Part shown: positions 1 through 5,652 of the stretch, in pieces | Layout: the number at the start of each line of letters is the position of its first letter | Numbering within the stretch: the first letter of the stretch is position 1 | DNA from: Clostridia bacterium | Lineage (GTDB): Bacteria; Bacillota; Clostridia; UBA1381 | Direction of reading: 5' to 3' | DNA length: 5,652 nucleotides | Assembly (NCBI GenBank): GCA_017521775.1 | Contig: JAFXBO010000008.1 | Span: forward strand, 1-5,652 | Position numbers and translations under genes: made by a program | Notes under the pieces: generated by a model | What the model saw: the letters and a program-made list of their open reading frames with translations, nothing else | Database searches by the model: none | Told to the model about the DNA's origin: nothing

Positions 1-8
1 AAATATAT

Positions 9-43
9 AAAAAAATGACAGAGTTTTAACTCTGTCATTTTTT
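9..43 (-). terminator. Intrinsic terminator after fba, probably bidirectional
   Basis: A perfect inverted repeat, TGACAGAGTT (16-25) against AACTCTGTCA (28-37), forms a 10-bp stem, with a realistic loop of about four bases. It is flanked by seven A (9-15) and six T (38-43). Read on the minus strand, it lies 3 bases after the fba stop codon and ends in a U7 tract, as expected for a Rho-independent terminator of the fba transcript. Read on the plus strand, the same stem ends in U6, so it could also stop a convergent transcript entering from the left. Nothing else is visible in bases 1-46. Confidence 0.9.
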
Positions 44-46
44 AAA

Positions 47-910
47 TTAAGCCTTATCAATTGAACCGAAAAGCTCCATTTTTTCTTTAACTATTTCTTT
101 AATTGCTTCAAAACCAGGAGCAAGAATCTTTCTTGGGTCAAAACCTTTACCAATAAGGTCTTTGCCTTCTTCAATGTACTTTCTTGTTGCGGCTTGGAAA
201 TAAAGCTGACACTCGGTGTTAACATTAATTTTTGCAACTCCTAATGAAATTGCTGTCTTAATCATATCTGCAGGAATTCCTGTGCCACCATGAAGAACCA
301 ACGGAAGGTCGCCAATTAGTTTTTTAGTCGCTCCTAGAGCATCAAAGTCAAGACCTTTCCAGTTTTCAGGGTATTTTCCGTGGATATTACCTATACCTGC
401 TGCAAGGAAATCAACGCCAAGATCAGCAATTTTTTTGCATTCTTCAGGATCTGCAACTTCGCCAGCACCAATAACACCATCTTCTTCTCCTCCGATTGAG
501 CCAACTTCTGCCTCAATAGATATACCCTTTGAATGACAAATGTTAACAAGTTCAGTTGTTTTTTGAACATTTTCTTCAATTGGGAAGTGTGAGCCATCAA
601 ACATAACTGATGAGAAACCTGCATCAATGCATTTTAAACAAGCATCATATGAACCGTGGTCCAAATGAAGTGCAACAGGAACTGTGATATTTAAATCTTC
701 AATCATTGCCTTAACCATAGCGGCTACTGTCTTCATACCTGTCATATACTTTCCTGCACCCTCTGATACACCCAAAATAACTGGAGAGTTATTTTCTTGT
801 GCAGTTTGAAGAATGGCTTTTGTCCATTCAAGGTTGTTGATGTTAAACTGTCCTACGGCATATTTACCTTTAACAGCATCTTGTAGCATTTTTGTTGCTG
901 ATACTAACAT
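47..910 (-). CDS. fba: Class II fructose-1,6-bisphosphate aldolase
   Basis: Cytosolic glycolytic and gluconeogenic enzyme that reversibly splits fructose 1,6-bisphosphate into dihydroxyacetone phosphate and glyceraldehyde 3-phosphate, using a zinc ion. The 287-residue protein is full length for the Bacillus FbaA type (about 285) and resembles it throughout, starting with YAVGQFN at 18-24 and PVILGVSEGAG at 43-53. Visible active-site motifs: HLDHG (82-86), with catalytic Asp84 and zinc ligand His85; EAE (133-135); the loop GGEEDG (140-145); zinc ligands His177 (in NIHGKY) and His207 (in LHGGTG); and phosphate-binding NVNTE (229-233). The residue roles come from family knowledge. The start is fixed by a consensus AAGGAGG (918-924, minus strand) 7 bases upstream, the strongest ribosome site in the window, which suits a highly expressed gene. 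It is the last gene of a possible ogg-unknown-fba transcript and is closed by the terminator at 9-43. No anomaly is seen. A tagatose-bisphosphate aldolase (same fold) is the main alternative, but the Bacillus FbaA-like motifs favour FBP. Confidence 0.95.
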   Translation of the reverse strand: MLVSATKMLQDAVKGKYAVGQFNINNLEWTKAILQTAQENNSPVILGVSEGAGKYMTGMKTVAAMVKAMIEDLNITVPVALHLDHGSYDACLKCIDAGFSSVMFDGSHFPIEENVQKTTELVNICHSKGISIEAEVGSIGGEEDGVIGAGEVADPEECKKIADLGVDFLAAGIGNIHGKYPENWKGLDFDALGATKKLIGDLPLVLHGGTGIPADMIKTAISLGVAKINVNTECQLYFQAATRKYIEEGKDLIGKGFDPRKILAPGFEAIKEIVKEKMELFGSIDKA

Positions 911-938
911 TATATTTCCTCCTTAAAATTATATATAT

Positions 939-957
939 AAAATTGCATAGCAATTTT
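939..957 (-). other. Stem-loop between the zinc-ribbon gene and fba
   Basis: AAAATTGC (939-946) and GCAATTTT (950-957) are perfect inverted repeats around a 3-base loop. The stem begins one base after the stop codon of the upstream gene. On the minus strand it is followed by alternating A and T, not by a run of T beyond the stem, and it holds only two G-C pairs, so it would be a poor terminator. If the promoter proposed at 966-996 is real, transcription would begin near 959 and this hairpin would be the 5' end of the fba mRNA. It may instead be a processing or stability element in an operon transcript. The hairpin is seen in the sequence; its role is inference. Confidence 0.45.
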
Positions 958-958
958 C

Positions 959-1561
959 TTATAAGATTATATCTGATAATTTAGACAAATTGTTAAGAGT
1001 TTCGGTATTTGCTTTAAAAGTTGCCACTCTGTTACAACTCTTACACCTAAGAGAAACCGAATCGGTGTTAATGCTTATCGCAATATTATTATTTTCACAT
1101 TCACAATGTATTCTATTTTCACATGAATATGTGTTGATGAGCTCAACAAGTTCAAATAATATATCAAGTTCATCATATATTTCATCGTTATTAACAACGA
1201 TTCCTGCGATGATTTCAGCTTGTAAGTTGTGTTCTTTTTTTAACATCTCTGTATCTTTTCCTATAAAAATAATGCCAAATCCGGATTGAGGACAATTAAG
1301 AATTAATAAATCTTTATTCCAAATTGTTTTTTTGGAGAGAGTAAAGGTATGCTCATCTCCACATATCGGACAATCGATTATAAATTTGTATTTATCCTTT
1401 GATGCAAGAATAAGCGCATTATTACAATGACAATTTTTATTGCTGCAAAAAAGAGATAAACCATCCTTCTTTTTTATCTCAAATGCAGATAGAGTGCGGA
1501 GTGACGATGTTGAGCACTCAGGACAAATATACAGCATTGAGGTTGTTAGATTTGTAATCAT
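959..1561 (-). CDS. Conserved-looking unknown protein with three zinc-ribbon-like modules
   Basis: I do not recognise a named family. The 200-residue protein has no signal peptide or membrane helix and should be cytosolic. Its cysteines fall in three similar blocks, each a CxxC or CxC knuckle, then a beta-rich stretch, then a second Cys site. Block 1: C13/C16, then C39, C44 and C46. Block 2: C64/C67 (CPICG), His71, then a lone C90 where the partner Cys is replaced (CPQSG). Block 3: C153/C155, preceded by His152, then C173/C176 (CKSC). Between blocks 2 and 3 lies an acidic, probably helical linker (about 102-147). This pattern predicts structural zinc binding, as in zinc ribbons that contact nucleic acid or protein partners, but no function can be assigned. 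The start is supported by GGAG (1570-1573) 8 bases upstream. The gene begins 27 bases after the ogg stop and ends 48 bases before fba, so it is probably co-transcribed with one or both. Confidence 0.85.
   Translation of the reverse strand: MITNLTTSMLYICPECSTSSLRTLSAFEIKKKDGLSLFCSNKNCHCNNALILASKDKYKFIIDCPICGDEHTFTLSKKTIWNKDLLILNCPQSGFGIIFIGKDTEMLKKEHNLQAEIIAGIVVNNDEIYDELDILFELVELINTYSCENRIHCECENNNIAISINTDSVSLRCKSCNRVATFKANTETLNNLSKLSDIIL
966..996 (-). promoter_or_regulatory. Possible internal promoter for fba
   Basis: On the minus strand a perfect TATAAT (966-971) lies inside the last codons of the zinc-ribbon gene. A TTAACA (991-996, five of six matches to TTGACA) sits upstream with a 19-base spacer, which is longer than ideal. 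Transcription would start near 959 and give a leader of about 49 bases carrying the hairpin at 939-957 and the AAGGAGG site. A private promoter would make sense for a glycolytic gene sitting behind a repair gene. AT-rich DNA gives such matches by chance, hence the low confidence. Confidence 0.35.
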
Positions 1562-1588
1562 AAAAACTACTCCGATATTGCTAAATTT

Positions 1589-2455
1589 TTATAAACCAAT
1601 TTTTTGCTCTCTTGCATAGTAGAATAGATATTGTTGAGCATATCCACCAAGTTTTCCAAACTTTTCCTGGGAGAATTTTTGAATAATTTCAATTGTCTGT
1701 TCTTCTTCAAAATAGAAATGTTCAACAACTCGTTTAATCCAAACATCAACAGGAAAACTGTTTCTTTTTGATAAAGCAAACAACAGTATGCAATCTGCAA
1801 CCTTATTTCCAATACCATTAATCCTCATTAGTTCTTTTTTTGCTGATTTGTAATCAAGTAATTCAAAATAAGCGTCATTAAAATCATTCATAAAAAATTC
1901 TGCTGCAGATATAATATATTTATCACGAAATCCTGCCTTAATGGGTTCAATTCCACTAATTCCGAGAGAATGAATTTTTTCTGGAGTAGGGAAACTATAA
2001 TATGTTTCTCCCATATAGTTAATTTCATCTCCGCAGAGTTCACATAGAGTATTAATAATTTTTTTAATCCTCGGAATATTGTTGCTTGCAGAAATAATAA
2101 ATGACACAACACACTCCCATAAATCCTGATTGAGAATTCTTATGCCATCTCCAAATTCGGTGGCGGATTTTAGTACTGAATCGTTTGAAAGTATTTCTTT
2201 TATTTCTTGATAGTTTGTCTTAAAATCAAAATAATTAAACCAAATATTATTAAAATCTTCAATCGATGTGTCATAAAGAGTTACTGTATCATTTTTTTGT
2301 GAAATTTTTAGTGCATGCGAATTAGCAACTCCGATATATGCTCCGTCATTTTGCTTATTCCAACGGAAACACTGACCACAGTCGAAAATGTTATCAAGAT
2401 TAAAATCTTTAATGTTTGTCAATACTAAATTATTATTAATTTCTGATATTCTCAT
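1589..2455 (-). CDS. ogg: 8-oxoguanine DNA glycosylase/AP lyase (OGG1 family)
   Basis: Base-excision repair enzyme that removes 8-oxoguanine from DNA and cuts the strand by beta-elimination. The 288-residue protein has an N-terminal OGG domain (about 5-105) with the hallmark FDCGQCFRW (24-32), and a helix-hairpin-helix glycosylase domain (about 110-285). The hairpin INGIGNKVADC (212-222) supplies the Schiff-base lysine Lys218. PVDVW (235-239) supplies the essential Asp237. Their 19-residue spacing equals human OGG1 K249 to D268. Near the C-terminus, AQQYLF (273-278) aligns with human AQAVLF, so Gln274 and Phe278 match the oxoG-pocket residues Q315 and F319. Arg129 and Arg177 match R154 and R204, which read the opposite cytosine, but Ser124 sits where human OGG1 has Asn149. 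The ATG start fits the family's N-terminus, yet no Shine-Dalgarno sequence precedes it; see the promoter at 2465-2493. It is the first gene of the leftward cluster. The catalytic residues are intact, so the enzyme is predicted active. Confidence 0.93.
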   Translation of the reverse strand: MRISEINNNLVLTNIKDFNLDNIFDCGQCFRWNKQNDGAYIGVANSHALKISQKNDTVTLYDTSIEDFNNIWFNYFDFKTNYQEIKEILSNDSVLKSATEFGDGIRILNQDLWECVVSFIISASNNIPRIKKIINTLCELCGDEINYMGETYYSFPTPEKIHSLGISGIEPIKAGFRDKYIISAAEFFMNDFNDAYFELLDYKSAKKELMRINGIGNKVADCILLFALSKRNSFPVDVWIKRVVEHFYFEEEQTIEIIQKFSQEKFGKLGGYAQQYLFYYAREQKIGL

Positions 2456-2464
2456 AACAACATT

Positions 2465-2493
2465 ATTATAGCATAAGAAATTAAATATATCAA
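2465..2493 (-). promoter_or_regulatory. Sigma-A-type promoter of ogg, very close to the start codon
   Basis: On the minus strand TTGATA (2488-2493, five of six matches to the -35 consensus) is followed by exactly 17 bases and a perfect TATAAT (2465-2470), with an extended -10 TGC immediately before it. The last base of the -10 lies only 9 bases before the ogg ATG, so the expected start of transcription (near 2458) leaves a leader of about 1-4 bases. No Shine-Dalgarno sequence is present, which agrees with a leaderless or near-leaderless message. The promoter elements are seen directly; the transcription start is inferred from normal spacing. Confidence 0.8.
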
Positions 2494-2512
2494 CACCAAT
2501 AGCGCAAAATTA

Positions 2513-2534
2513 CATAAATTTGTGTAAATTTATG
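2513..2534. promoter_or_regulatory. Operator-like inverted repeat between divergent promoters
   Basis: CATAAATTT (2513-2521) and AAATTTATG (2526-2534) are perfect inverted repeats separated by GTGT. The right arm overlaps the first two bases of the proposed -35 box of the aminopeptidase promoter. The left arm is 19 bases from the -35 box of the ogg promoter. This placement is typical of a binding site for a dimeric regulator. I do not recognise the motif as a known Fur, PerR, LexA or CcpA box, and no regulator gene lies in the window. High A+T raises the chance of coincidence. Confidence 0.4.
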
Positions 2535-2560
2535 GACAAAATATTTTATTGTGATATAAT
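2533..2560 (+). promoter_or_regulatory. Sigma-A-type promoter of the aminopeptidase-addB unit
   Basis: TGGACA (2533-2538, five of six matches to TTGACA), a 16-base spacer and a perfect TATAAT (2555-2560), with an extended -10 TGA just upstream (2552-2554). Transcription should begin near 2567, giving a leader of about 51 bases that ends in AAAGGA (2604-2609), 8 bases before the ATG at 2618. The leader has an A/T-only stretch (about 2574-2587) but no convincing hairpin or riboswitch. No second promoter is visible before addB. Confidence 0.75.
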
Positions 2561-2617
2561 ATCAGTATAAAACATATATTATATATTTAAGGAAATCAAT
2601 TTGAAAGGATTAATGAT

Positions 2618-4024
2618 ATGACAGATAAAGAATTATATGAAAGATTGTCTTATAAGCCTAAAAATGCTTATTATGAAATGAGTGAGAATGAAATTAAAGA
2701 AATGCTTGAAATGTGCGATGATTATAAGGTTTATTTGGATGAGGGTAAAACAGAGAGAGAATGTATTAAAATCTCTGAAAAGATGGCAATAGAAAATGGC
2801 TTCGTAAAACTTGAGGATAAAAGAAGATTAAAGCCCGGTGATAAGGTCTATAAAATTAACAGAGATAAAAATATATTACTGGCAGTAATTGGAACAGACT
2901 CACCTGAAGATGGCTTTAATATTGTCGGAGCACATATAGACTCTCCAAGGCTTGATTTAAAGCAAAATCCGCTTTATGAAAGTAACGAAATGGCATTATT
3001 AAAAACTCACTATTATGGTGGTATTAAAAAGTATCAATGGACAGCAATTCCTCTTGCACTTCACGGAGTTGTTTATACAAAGAGTGGGGAGAAGGTTGAA
3101 ATCAAAATAGGAGAAAAGGAAACTGACCCTGTTTTCTGTATAACAGATTTATTGCCTCATCTTGCAAAAGACCAGATGGCAAAGAAGCTTTCTGATGGAA
3201 TTGAGGGAGAGGCGTTAAATATTTTAATAGGTGGTATGGGAGTAAATAGTGAGGATATTTCTGAAAAGGTTAAATTTAAAATTCTTTCGATATTGAATTC
3301 ATTATATGGAATTCACGAGGAAGATTTCTTTACTGCCGAATTAGAGGTTGTACCTGCATTTAAGGCAAGAAATGTTGGTTTTGATGAGAGCTTTATAGGT
3401 GGCTATGGTCAAGATGACAGAGTTTGTGCTTTTACTGCTCTAAAAGGCATCTTTGATATTGATGCACCGAAAAAAACCGCAGTATGCTTATTGGTTGATA
3501 AAGAGGAGATTGGCTCAACCGGTAACACAGGTATGCTATCTAAATTTTTTGAAATGACAATAGCAGAATTGACTGCAAAAATAATGTCTAAGTCGGATAT
3601 CATATCAATAAACAATGCAATAAGCAATTCTGCTTGTTTATCATCAGATGTTGGTGCAGCTGTTGACCCTAATTATGAAACTGTTTATGAAAAAAATAAC
3701 TCTGCATTTGCAGGCCATGGTATGATTTTGATGAAATATACAGGTTCAAGAGGTAAATCAGGTGCAAGTGATGCTTCTGCCGAGTTTGTTTATGAGCTTG
3801 TAAATATTTTCAATAATAATGGCGTTGTATGGCAATCGGGAGAACTTGGAAAAGTTGACCAGGGTGGTGGAGGAACGATTGCAATGTATGTTGGTAATCT
3901 TAATATGAATGTTATCGATTGCGGAGTTCCTGTTTTGAGTATGCACTCTCCGTTTGAGATAACTGCAAAGAGCGATATTTATATGGCGTATAAGTCATAT
4001 GTGGCGTTTTATAAGGATAGATAA
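2618..4024 (+). CDS. M18-family metallo-aminopeptidase
   Basis: Cytosolic peptidase of the M18 family, which removes N-terminal residues, usually acidic ones, from peptides with a two-metal (zinc or similar) centre. Family members assemble into dodecamers. At 468 residues it is full length for the bacterial branch annotated as putative aminopeptidase 1. The metal site can be read in order: His106 in GAHIDSPRLDLK (104-115); the Asp266/Asp267 pair in GQDDRVCAF (264-272); catalytic base Glu296 and ligand Glu297 in DKEEIGS (294-300); Asp344 in SSDVGAAVDP (342-351); and His443 in SMHSPFE (441-447). The residue roles are inferred from the family. The start is supported by AAAGGA 8 bases upstream and its own promoter at 2533-2560. 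The gene ends 29 bases before addB with no terminator between, so the two are probably co-transcribed. A functional tie between peptide turnover and DNA repair is not implied. Substrate preference cannot be read from the sequence. The gene is intact. Confidence 0.93.
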   Translation: MTDKELYERLSYKPKNAYYEMSENEIKEMLEMCDDYKVYLDEGKTERECIKISEKMAIENGFVKLEDKRRLKPGDKVYKINRDKNILLAVIGTDSPEDGFNIVGAHIDSPRLDLKQNPLYESNEMALLKTHYYGGIKKYQWTAIPLALHGVVYTKSGEKVEIKIGEKETDPVFCITDLLPHLAKDQMAKKLSDGIEGEALNILIGGMGVNSEDISEKVKFKILSILNSLYGIHEEDFFTAELEVVPAFKARNVGFDESFIGGYGQDDRVCAFTALKGIFDIDAPKKTAVCLLVDKEEIGSTGNTGMLSKFFEMTIAELTAKIMSKSDIISINNAISNSACLSSDVGAAVDPNYETVYEKNNSAFAGHGMILMKYTGSRGKSGASDASAEFVYELVNIFNNNGVVWQSGELGKVDQGGGGTIAMYVGNLNMNVIDCGVPVLSMHSPFEITAKSDIYMAYKSYVAFYKDR

Positions 4025-4053
4025 GATAATAGACTGTAATAGGGAAAAGTAAA

Positions 4054-5652
4054 ATGAATTTGGAAATTATTAAGGGTGCAATTACTTCACCAAAAACCGA
4101 AGAGTGCATCAGGAGAATGAAAGAAATTAAGAAAAACAAGCCTTTCGACAAGGTTTTGTTTGTTGTGCCCGAACAATTTTCATATTCAGCTCAAAAGCTT
4201 ATTACAAGTCATTTTGGTGGAACGGGATTAAATAATCTTGAAGTTATGACAATGACTCAACTAACTGACAGATATTTAAACAGAGTAAGAAAAAATTATC
4301 TTACTGATTCGGGAAAGGCTGTACTGATACAAAAGGCAATAAACGAAATCAATAAAGAAGACAGTTTATATGGTGGATGTCTTGATAAACCTGGGTTTGC
4401 AAGTACAATGTCAGACCTTATTACTGAATTAAATAAATGCCTTATTACTCCTTCTATTCTTTCAGAATGTGCAAAAAAAACTGAAAACGCTATGTTAAAG
4501 AGAAAACTAACATCTGTTGCTGATATTTACTCAAGATATAAAGACTTATATTCTGATAAGTTTTATGATGCAGATGAGGATTTAACAGAGCTTGCATATG
4601 TAATTCTAAATAAAGGGATATTTAGTGATACACATATATTTATCGATGGTTTTTCGGACTTTTTTCCTAAGCATTACAGAGTGATTGAAAGTATGTTAAA
4701 AACAGCAAAATCTTTGACAATCACTTTACCAATTGATGAAAACAATGAAACATCTAAAATTCCAACTGACACACTAAATCGACTTAATAGAATGTTTATA
4801 AATAATTCATTATCACCTGTTATATCATGTGTAAATGATGATGAGGATTATTTTAAGTCGGAAGAAATGAAGTTCTATTATGATAGCTATTCTTGTTTTA
4901 ATAAGAGGAGCTTTGTTCCTTATGATAAAAAAACTAATGACATTAAATTGTTTTATGCTAAAGACCCATATAGCGAGGTCGAGAATGTTGCAAAAAACAT
5001 CAGGTATCTTGTCGATGAAAAGGGGTATCGCTATAGAGATATTTCTGTTAGTGTAGGTAATTCACAAGATTATATCGGAATTATACAGGCAGTTTTTAAT
5101 CTTTATAATATTAAATATTTTACTGATGTAAAGTTATCTATAGTAGATCATCCTGTTGTTCTTACCATTATATCTTTATTTGATATAATTAAGGAAAACT
5201 GGAGCTATGATTCAGTTTTCAGATATTTAAAGACAGGCTATATCTATAAAAAAGAAGATGAGATATCTTCATTTTGCGAGGATGATATTGATTTTCTTGA
5301 TTATTATGTCTTAAAATATGGAATTAAAGGTAAAAAGAAATGGCTTGAAGATAAGTGGGAACTAAATTCTTCAAGCATCTCTGATGCACTATCCGAGCGT
5401 CAGGATGAGAGCCAAGAAGAAAAAGCTTTAAGAGTGGATGAAATCAGGAAGGAATTAGTAACACCTATAAAGAATTTTATTAAAAAAACATCAGGCAGAA
5501 ATACAGTTATAAATATTGCAACTGCACTGTTTGAATTTATGGAGGAAATTCATCTGTATGAAGGTCTTACAATGGAAATAAAAAGGCTTTCAGAAAATGA
5601 TATGATTAACGAAGCACAACAATTATCGCAGGTGTGGAATTTGTTGGTTGGC
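4054..5652 (+). CDS. addB: AddB subunit of AddAB helicase-nuclease, N-terminal part
   Basis: AddB pairs with AddA in the RecBCD-like enzyme that resects double-strand breaks to Chi and prepares DNA for RecA. My translation is open for 533 codons from the ATG to the window edge, about 46% of the roughly 1,170 residues usual in Bacillus. The N-terminal beta-strand and P-loop position are present (GAITSPKT, 8-15), then VVPEQFSYSAQKL (37-49), a strong AddB signature, then IFIDGFSDFFPKHY (195-208). The block DPYSEVENVAKNI (304-316), GYRYRDISV (324-332) and DHPVV (365-369) matches the AddB helicase-like core. The C-terminal nuclease and its iron-sulphur cysteines would lie beyond the edge. AGGGA (4041-4045) stands 8 bases before the ATG. 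The P-loop lacks the glycines of a normal Walker A, although Lys14 and Thr15 remain. It lies 29 bases after the aminopeptidase gene and is probably in its operon; addA would be expected next. Truncated only by the window, with no frameshift seen. Confidence 0.9.
   Translation, partial: MNLEIIKGAITSPKTEECIRRMKEIKKNKPFDKVLFVVPEQFSYSAQKLITSHFGGTGLNNLEVMTMTQLTDRYLNRVRKNYLTDSGKAVLIQKAINEINKEDSLYGGCLDKPGFASTMSDLITELNKCLITPSILSECAKKTENAMLKRKLTSVADIYSRYKDLYSDKFYDADEDLTELAYVILNKGIFSDTHIFIDGFSDFFPKHYRVIESMLKTAKSLTITLPIDENNETSKIPTDTLNRLNRMFINNSLSPVISCVNDDEDYFKSEEMKFYYDSYSCFNKRSFVPYDKKTNDIKLFYAKDPYSEVENVAKNIRYLVDEKGYRYRDISVSVGNSQDYIGIIQAVFNLYNIKYFTDVKLSIVDHPVVLTIISLFDIIKENWSYDSVFRYLKTGYIYKKEDEISSFCEDDIDFLDYYVLKYGIKGKKKWLEDKWELNSSSISDALSERQDESQEEKALRVDEIRKELVTPIKNFIKKTSGRNTVINIATALFEFMEEIHLYEGLTMEIKRLSENDMINEAQQLSQVWNLLVG

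Noticed and set aside
928..933. A perfect TATAAT on the minus strand just before the fba ribosome site, as a candidate -10 box.
   Set aside because: Transcription would begin near 921, inside the AAGGAGG, and would remove the ribosome site. The 17-base -35 position reads AAATTG, a poor match.
939..957. The hairpin as an intrinsic terminator for the zinc-ribbon gene.
   Set aside because: The stem has only two G-C pairs and is followed by alternating A/T rather than a T-run, so I kept it as a structural element of uncertain role.
990..1289. A 99-codon plus-strand open frame opposite the zinc-ribbon gene.
   Set aside because: It is antisense to a well-supported gene, has low-complexity Ser-rich composition, and no convincing ribosome site or family resemblance.
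1567..2112. Two short minus-strand open frames (1567-1818 and 1888-2112) overlapping ogg in another frame.
   Set aside because: They are alternative-frame readings of ogg, whose own frame carries the intact motifs. They are not signs of a frameshift.
2453..2463. A tiny out-of-frame ATG-TTG-TTA-TGA overlapping the ogg start, as a translational coupling leader.
   Set aside because: It lies upstream of the predicted transcription start and has no ribosome site, so it would not be in the mRNA.
2574..2587. The alternating A/T stretch in the aminopeptidase leader as a hairpin or riboswitch part.
   Set aside because: It contains only A-T pairs, would be unstable, and shows no conserved riboswitch core.
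2613..2621. A tiny ATG-ATA-TGA overlapping the aminopeptidase start codon.
   Set aside because: It lies only 3 bases from the AAAGGA core and is a by-product of the ATGATATG sequence. Nothing supports its translation.
3409..4151. Minus-strand open frames (3409-3627, 3758-3946, 3912-4151) opposite the aminopeptidase and the start of addB.
   Set aside because: Antisense shadows of strongly supported genes, with no ribosome sites or recognisable protein features. The hydrophobic stretch in the last one is an artefact of AT-rich antisense reading.

Overview
The window is AT-rich (by eye roughly one third G+C), tightly packed, and uses ATG starts with mostly purine-rich Shine-Dalgarno sites and the standard code. 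Gene content (class IIB fructose-bisphosphate aldolase of the Bacillus type, a clostridial-type OGG glycosylase, an M18 aminopeptidase and AddB instead of RecB) points to a chromosomal segment of a low-GC Firmicute, most likely an anaerobic member of the Clostridia. I see no mobile element, CRISPR array, tRNA or rRNA.

Layout. Left half, minus strand, read right to left: ogg (2455 to 1589), a small multi-zinc-ribbon protein of unknown function (1561 to 959), fba (910 to 47), then a strong intrinsic terminator (9-43). Gaps are 27 and 48 bases, so these three genes can form one transcript. A possible internal promoter in the 3' end of the zinc-ribbon gene could give fba its own message. Right half, plus strand: an M18-family metallo-aminopeptidase (2618-4024), then 29 bases later addB (4054 onward), which runs off the right edge after 533 codons. 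The 162-base divergent intergenic region (2456-2617) holds two well-formed sigma-A-type promoters facing away from each other and a perfect 9-bp inverted repeat between them that overlaps one -35 box.

How the parts fit. Two genes serve DNA maintenance: Ogg removes oxidised guanine, and AddB is half of the AddAB double-strand-break resection enzyme. Two serve central metabolism or protein turnover: the aldolase and the aminopeptidase. Aldolase and aminopeptidase are both metal-dependent, and the unknown protein is predicted to bind zinc. That link is suggestive only. I do not see a new multi-gene system. The most interesting details are a predicted leaderless ogg mRNA, a degenerate Walker A motif at the AddB N-terminus, the divergent operator-like palindrome, a three-module zinc-ribbon protein with a decayed middle module, and a hairpin placed to be the very 5' end of the fba message.
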